Assembly (NCBI GenBank): GCA_905192935.1
Contig: CAJJMX010000050.1
Span: forward strand, 1-9,756
Length of the DNA: 9,756 bases
Origin: an uncultured Mailhella sp.
GTDB lineage: Bacteria > Desulfobacterota > Desulfovibrionia > Desulfovibrionales > Desulfovibrionaceae
Direction: 5' to 3'
Shown here: one piece after another, positions 6,686 to 9,756 of the stretch
Position numbering within the stretch: the stretch's first letter is position 1
Layout: each line of letters begins with the position of its first letter
Position numbers and translations under genes: made by a program
The notes under the pieces: model-generated
Database searches by the model: none
Told to the model about the DNA's origin: nothing
What the model saw: the letters and a program-made list of their open reading frames with translations, nothing else

Positions 6686-6714
6686 AACATAGGGGAAAGC
6701 CGCGTAGCCGTCAA
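6686..6714 (-). promoter_or_regulatory. Sigma70 promoter of tRNA-Arg copy 2
   Basis: On the minus strand, TTGACG (plus 6709-6714) and TATGTT (plus 6686-6691) have 17-bp spacing. The -35 box is identical to that of copy 1, but the -10 box and spacer differ. Transcription would begin around 6679, some 6 bases before the tRNA. It diverges from the hflK promoter about 110 bp away. Confidence 0.85.
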
Positions 6715-6820
6715 GAGTTTTTTTCGTCCTCATCCTTTTTTTTATGATCCTGTCTGGAACGTCTGAAAAAGACGGTCGATTTTCCTCTTGAAGGCTTGCG
6801 CCGGAATCCCGACTTCTGCC

Positions 6821-6849
6821 TTGACCATGCAGAGAACGTGTCATAATTT
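6821..6849 (+). promoter_or_regulatory. Candidate sigma70 promoter of the hflKC operon
   Basis: TTGACC (6821-6826), a 17-bp spacer, then TAATTT (6844-6849); CATAAT at 6842-6847 is an alternative -10 with 15-bp spacing. Predicted start of transcription is about 6854-6857, only 2-5 bases before the hflK ATG, so the transcript would be nearly leaderless. The match to consensus is good, but the position is unusual. Confidence 0.6.
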
Positions 6850-6858
6850 ATTCTCACT

Positions 6859-8034
6859 ATGAACTGGGACTGGGACAAATTACAGGAAAAGCGGCAACAG
6901 CAGCAGAAAAACGGCTGGGGTTCCGCGGGCAAGGGCAACTGGGGAAAACGTGATGACGATCACGACGATCCTCAGAACAACGACGACAACCGCAACAGGA
7001 AGGGAGGCGGTTCCTCCAGAGGCGGCCGTCCCTCGTTTTCGTGGCCGAAAGTTCCGCAGATCGACGGTCTGCCGAAGCTGCGCTGGCTGGTGCGGGCCGC
7101 GCTTGTGGTATGGGGACTTTCCGGCATCTACATCGTTCAGCCCGATGAGTCCGGCGTCGTGCTTCGTTTCGGTCGCTATGTGCGTACCGAAGGCCCGGGA
7201 CCGCATATTCATCTGCCGTATCCCATAGAAACGGTTTACAGGCCCAAGGTAACCCAGGTGCGTCAGACGGCTGTGGGCTATCGTGCGCAGTCCGTGGGCG
7301 GAGTGTTCCAGCAGGGCCGGGTGCAGGCCGTGAACGAAGAGTCCGCCATGCTCACGGGTGATGAAAACATCATCAACATGCAGTTCAACATTCAGTATCA
7401 GATCAAGCCCGACGGTGCCGTGGATTATCTGTTCAACGTGATCCAGCCCGATCAGGTGGTCAAGCGCGCGGCCGAAGCCTCCATGCGCGAGGTCATCGGC
7501 AAGACTACGCTTGATTCCGCCCTCACCGGCGGACGCGTGCAGATTCAGAACGATGTGGCTGATCTGCTTCAGCGTATTCTCGACCGCTATCAGGTAGGCG
7601 TGCAGGTCGTGGCCGTGCAGATGCAGGACGTGCAGCCTCCGAAGGAAGTGAGCGACTCCTTTAAGGACGTGGCCAGCGCGCGCGAAGACAAGCAGCGCAG
7701 CATCAACGAGGCTGAGGCCTACCGCCGCGACATACTGCCCAAGGCCCAGGGTCAGGCTCAGGAAATGATCAACAAGGCCGAGGCCTATAAGGAAACGCGC
7801 GTGCGCGAGGCCGAAGGCGAGGCGCAGCGTTTCCTTTCTGTTCTTGCCGAGTATGAAAAAGCCGAGGACGTGACGAAAAAACGCATGCTCTACGAAACCT
7901 TTGAAGATATTTTGAGCAAGCCGGGCATGGAAAAGCTGGTGCTTCCCTCCGATACGGGCAGCCGTGTGCTTCCGCTGCTTCCGCTCGACAGCTGGAAGAG
8001 CGCCGACGCGGCCAAGGGAGGAGCTCAGAAATGA
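6859..8034 (+). CDS. hflK: FtsH protease modulator HflK (SPFH/band 7 protein)
   Basis: HflK and HflC form a large cage-like complex around the membrane protease FtsH and restrict its access to substrates. The 391-residue product has a Gln/Asn/Asp/Gly-rich cytoplasmic N-terminus (1-70), one membrane anchor (about 76-93), and an SPFH domain starting IVQPDESGVVLRFGRYVRTEGPGPHIHLPYPIE (92-124). The Ala/Glu/Arg-rich helix (about 270-345, repeated NEAEAYRRD, NKAEAYKETRVREAEGEAQ) should form the coiled coil of the complex. The tail is short (GAQK). The ATG at 6859 is the only one that gives the family's usual MNWDW N-terminus; the next Met is at residue 164. No Shine-Dalgarno sequence is visible (TTATTCTCACT precedes it). 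It overlaps hflC by 4 bp. Confidence 0.96.
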   Translation: MNWDWDKLQEKRQQQQKNGWGSAGKGNWGKRDDDHDDPQNNDDNRNRKGGGSSRGGRPSFSWPKVPQIDGLPKLRWLVRAALVVWGLSGIYIVQPDESGVVLRFGRYVRTEGPGPHIHLPYPIETVYRPKVTQVRQTAVGYRAQSVGGVFQQGRVQAVNEESAMLTGDENIINMQFNIQYQIKPDGAVDYLFNVIQPDQVVKRAAEASMREVIGKTTLDSALTGGRVQIQNDVADLLQRILDRYQVGVQVVAVQMQDVQPPKEVSDSFKDVASAREDKQRSINEAEAYRRDILPKAQGQAQEMINKAEAYKETRVREAEGEAQRFLSVLAEYEKAEDVTKKRMLYETFEDILSKPGMEKLVLPSDTGSRVLPLLPLDSWKSADAAKGGAQK

Positions 8035-8882
8035 AATCCATGAAGCCTGCCGTTTTTGTGCTGCTTGTTCTGATTGTGATTCTTGGTCTTCAGCAGAGTC
8101 TTTTCATCGTGAATCAGACTCAGCAGGCGCTGGTCATACAGCTGGGCCAGCCTTTGAACAAGGTGTATCGTCCGGGACTGCACTTCAAGATTCCCTTCAT
8201 CCAGAAGGTCGTCTACTTCGAGGCCAGAATCCTGGACTATGACGCGCGTCCCGCAGAAGCTCTGACGAGCGATCTCAAGTCCATCGTCCTCGACAACTAC
8301 GCCCGCTGGAAGATCGTTGATCCTCTGCTCTTTTATCGTACCATGCGTACGGAGCATAACGCCCAGGCCCGTCTTGACGCCGTTATTTATTCTCAGATTC
8401 GTGCTCATATCGGTCGTCATACGCTTACGCAGGTGGTTGCCGACGAGAGGACGTCCATCATGGATTCCGTGACGGAAAGGGCCTCTCAGCAGATGAAGGA
8501 ATTCGGCATAGAGATTGTGGATGTGCGCATCAAGCGCACCGACCTTCCCGCCGAGAACCAGCGCGCCATTTTCGACCGCATGAGGGCGGAGCGTGAGCGT
8601 CAGGCCACGCAGTACCGTTCCGAAGGTGCCGAGGAGTCTACCAAGATACGCTCCTGCGCCGACAAGGAACGTGCCGTCATCCTGGCCGAGGCCGGCAAGC
8701 AGGCCCAGGTGCTGAGAGGTCAGGGGGATGCCGAGGCCGCCCGCATTTATGCCGATGCCTTCTCCCGTTCTCCTGAGTTCTTCTCCTTCCAGCGCGGTCT
8801 GGAAGCCCTGCGCAAGTCTCTGGGGGAAAACACCCGCATGGTTCTTACGCCGGACAGCCCTCTCCTTCAGCCGATCAAGTAA
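8031..8882 (+). CDS. hflC: FtsH protease modulator HflC (SPFH/band 7 protein)
   Basis: Partner of HflK in the membrane complex that modulates FtsH. The 283-residue product has a short cytoplasmic N-terminus and a single anchor (about 6-21, VFVLLVLIVILGLQ). The SPFH domain begins LFIVNQTQQALVIQLGQPLNKV and includes RPGLHFKIPFIQKVVYFEAR. The segment DVRIKRTDLPAENQRAIFDRM is characteristic of HflC, followed by a coiled-coil region rich in Ala, Glu and Arg (about 190-245) and YADAFSRSPEFFSFQRGLEALR. The ATG lies in an ATGA overlap with the hflK stop and has a strong GGGAGGAG site at 8016-8023, so translation is probably coupled. Length is a little below that of the E. coli protein (334), as in many relatives. 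Confidence 0.96.
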   Translation: MKSMKPAVFVLLVLIVILGLQQSLFIVNQTQQALVIQLGQPLNKVYRPGLHFKIPFIQKVVYFEARILDYDARPAEALTSDLKSIVLDNYARWKIVDPLLFYRTMRTEHNAQARLDAVIYSQIRAHIGRHTLTQVVADERTSIMDSVTERASQQMKEFGIEIVDVRIKRTDLPAENQRAIFDRMRAERERQATQYRSEGAEESTKIRSCADKERAVILAEAGKQAQVLRGQGDAEAARIYADAFSRSPEFFSFQRGLEALRKSLGENTRMVLTPDSPLLQPIK

Positions 8883-8892
8883 TGAGGGAAGC

Positions 8893-9570
8893 ATGGAACG
8901 CCTGGATATGGACGAGTTCGACGCTGTCTATGCCAGAATGCTCTTTGTTTCCCGGAGACGTACGCAGGCTGAACTGGCCGAACTGCTCAACCTGCAGCAG
9001 GGAAGCATATCGGAGGCCAAGAAAAGAGGAATCATTCCTCTTTCGTGGTGCGTGCGTATTTCTGATCTTTTCAATGTGCATATGGACTGGTTGCGTTTTG
9101 GTGAGCCCCCCGTCTTCATGAATACGGGGGCAAAAGGGTATGAGGCGCGCGATGAGGCGGCATCAGGATTTCGCCAGCCTCCGCCTCCGGCGCTGGAAGG
9201 GCAGTGTCCCGGAGAACTTCCCGTGTTCAGCACCGTAAGGGCGTCGGACGGCACGTTTCCTGAAGTGGGGCGTCAGGTCTTTCCGCTGGAGTTTCTCAGA
9301 GACGGCGTGAAAGTTTTCCGGGTGCTGGATTCATGCATGGCCCCTGCGCTCAATGCCGGAGCCCTGGTGGCGGTCGTGGCCGGGGGCGCCGTGGAAGACG
9401 GCGACCTGGTCGCCGTCTTTGCCGGAAGCGGTCTGCAGTTCCGCCGTGTGTTCATGACGTCTGCGGGCTGGGAGCTGCGTGAAGCGTGCGGTGAATCCAG
9501 ACTTGTGACCGAATCCGAGTGGCCGGACATATACTACGGAAAAGCCCTGTGGGCTTTTCAGCCGCTTTAG
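8893..9570 (+). CDS. CI/S24-like helix-turn-helix regulator with altered catalytic dyad
   Basis: A 225-residue putative transcription regulator built like phage CI repressors. The N-terminal HTH (about 12-70) has TQAELAELLNLQQGSISEAKKRG, then IPLSWCVRISDLFNVHMDWLRFGEPP, the pattern of the CI repressor HTH family. A Pro-rich linker (about 76-108) leads to an S24/LexA-like C-terminal domain (about 109-225) with RVLDSCMAPALNAGALVAV and VEDGDLVAVFAG. Aligned without gaps to the usual RVxGDSMxP, the catalytic Ser becomes Cys148, and the Lys of the usual KR pair becomes Arg184. Self-cleavage therefore looks lost or altered. The ATG at 8893 was chosen because it follows GAGGGAA (8884-8890) and directly precedes the HTH; longer in-frame starts lie inside hflC. 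It is 10 bp after hflC and is probably the third gene of that operon. Confidence 0.85.
   Translation: MERLDMDEFDAVYARMLFVSRRRTQAELAELLNLQQGSISEAKKRGIIPLSWCVRISDLFNVHMDWLRFGEPPVFMNTGAKGYEARDEAASGFRQPPPPALEGQCPGELPVFSTVRASDGTFPEVGRQVFPLEFLRDGVKVFRVLDSCMAPALNAGALVAVVAGGAVEDGDLVAVFAGSGLQFRRVFMTSAGWELREACGESRLVTESEWPDIYYGKALWAFQPL
9539..9559 (+). terminator. Possible terminator hairpin over the end of the CI-like gene
   Basis: GAAAAGCCC (9539-9547) and GGGCTTTTC (9551-9559) form a perfect 9-bp stem with a TGT loop, inside the last codons of the gene. The only U run is the four bases in the stem's own 3' arm, followed by CAGCCGC, so termination would be weak at best. No better terminator is seen before 9756. 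Confidence 0.3.
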
Positions 9571-9756
9571 GGAAGCTTTTCCGTCCGTGAAATCGGCTCC
9601 GCCGTCATGCTGCCTTTGAGGAAGGACTCCTGCGTCGCCGACTCTGCCTGTATGCAGAAGCCGTGAATATGTCCCTCTTTTTGCGGTGATGGCGACGATG
9701 GAACTTCTAGAGTTGAACTGCTTTAATATCAGAGGCTATTCATGTTGATTTCGTTT
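9571..9756 (+). other. Intergenic end of window with a possible downstream gene start
   Basis: No complete gene is present. AACTTCTAGAGTT (9702-9714) is a palindrome except for one extra T, and GAACT is repeated directly at 9701 and 9715; this could be an operator but is short enough to be chance. An ATG at 9742 has AGAGG six bases upstream (9731-9735) and stays open for the five codons left (MLISF). It may be the start of the next gene; it cannot be identified from this. Confidence 0.25.

Noticed and set aside
6760..6774. A small hairpin (CGTCT/AGACG) between the tRNA and hflK promoters
   Set aside because: Only 5 bp, and no U run next to it on either strand, so it is likely chance.
6131..6844. 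A 237-codon minus-strand frame covering both tRNA genes, with a repeated RALVAQLDRATGYEPVGREF segment
   Set aside because: The peptide repeat is just the translation of the two tRNA-Arg genes, a common spurious annotation. It is not a protein.
8728..8892. An earlier start for the CI-like gene inside hflC
   Set aside because: The upstream in-frame stretch is an off-frame reading of hflC, rich in Pro/Ser, with no ribosome binding site. ATG 8893 has one and begins right before the HTH.
1..9756. A CRISPR array, insertion sequence or phage module
   Set aside because: There are no regularly spaced repeats, transposase motifs or phage structural genes. The CI-like gene stands alone behind hflC, and no attachment-site duplication is visible at the tRNAs apart from the tRNA duplication itself.

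Overview
The window looks like chromosome of a Desulfovibrionaceae-type bacterium (Desulfovibrio/Bilophila relatives). This rests on moderately GC-rich coding sequence, a 347-residue RpoA, a C+ (zinc-binding) ribosomal protein S4, and an HflK with an N-terminus starting MNWDWDKLQEKRQ. The family assignment is an inference from protein character; no search was run.

Positions 1-2643 hold the end of the alpha ribosomal operon: the tail of rpsM (S13), then rpsK (S11), rpsD (S4), rpoA (RNA polymerase alpha) and rplQ (L17). The genes are closely spaced in the canonical order and end at a strong intrinsic terminator. A 320-bp leader region with several hairpins and a candidate promoter follows. It leads into a single exported 'glucoamylase-like' protein (PF10091 / GH144-like, probably acting on periplasmic beta-glucan), which has its own terminator.

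Positions 4751-6355 are a decayed region. About 440 bp have no recognisable gene. Next comes the wreck of a NitT/TauT (NrtB-NrtD-like) ABC importer: a permease remnant spread over three frames with an internal stop, joined directly to an ATPase that has lost its N-terminus and Walker A but keeps the Q-loop, signature, Walker B and H-loop.

Positions 6356-6714 (minus strand) carry two nearly identical tRNA-Arg(ACG) units in tandem. Each has its own sigma70 promoter with 17-bp spacing and its own terminator, so this is a duplicated transcription unit. Divergent from them, on the plus strand, is a compact operon hflK-hflC-(CI/S24-like regulator) at 6859-9570. HflK and HflC are the paired SPFH membrane proteins that modulate FtsH protease. 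The third gene encodes a helix-turn-helix repressor-like protein whose S24 catalytic Ser and Lys positions appear to be Cys and Arg.

The most notable points are the apparently non-cleavable CI-like regulator tied to hflKC, the near-leaderless start of hflK, the decayed ABC importer, and the tandem tRNA units. I see no clear evidence of a wholly new multi-gene system.
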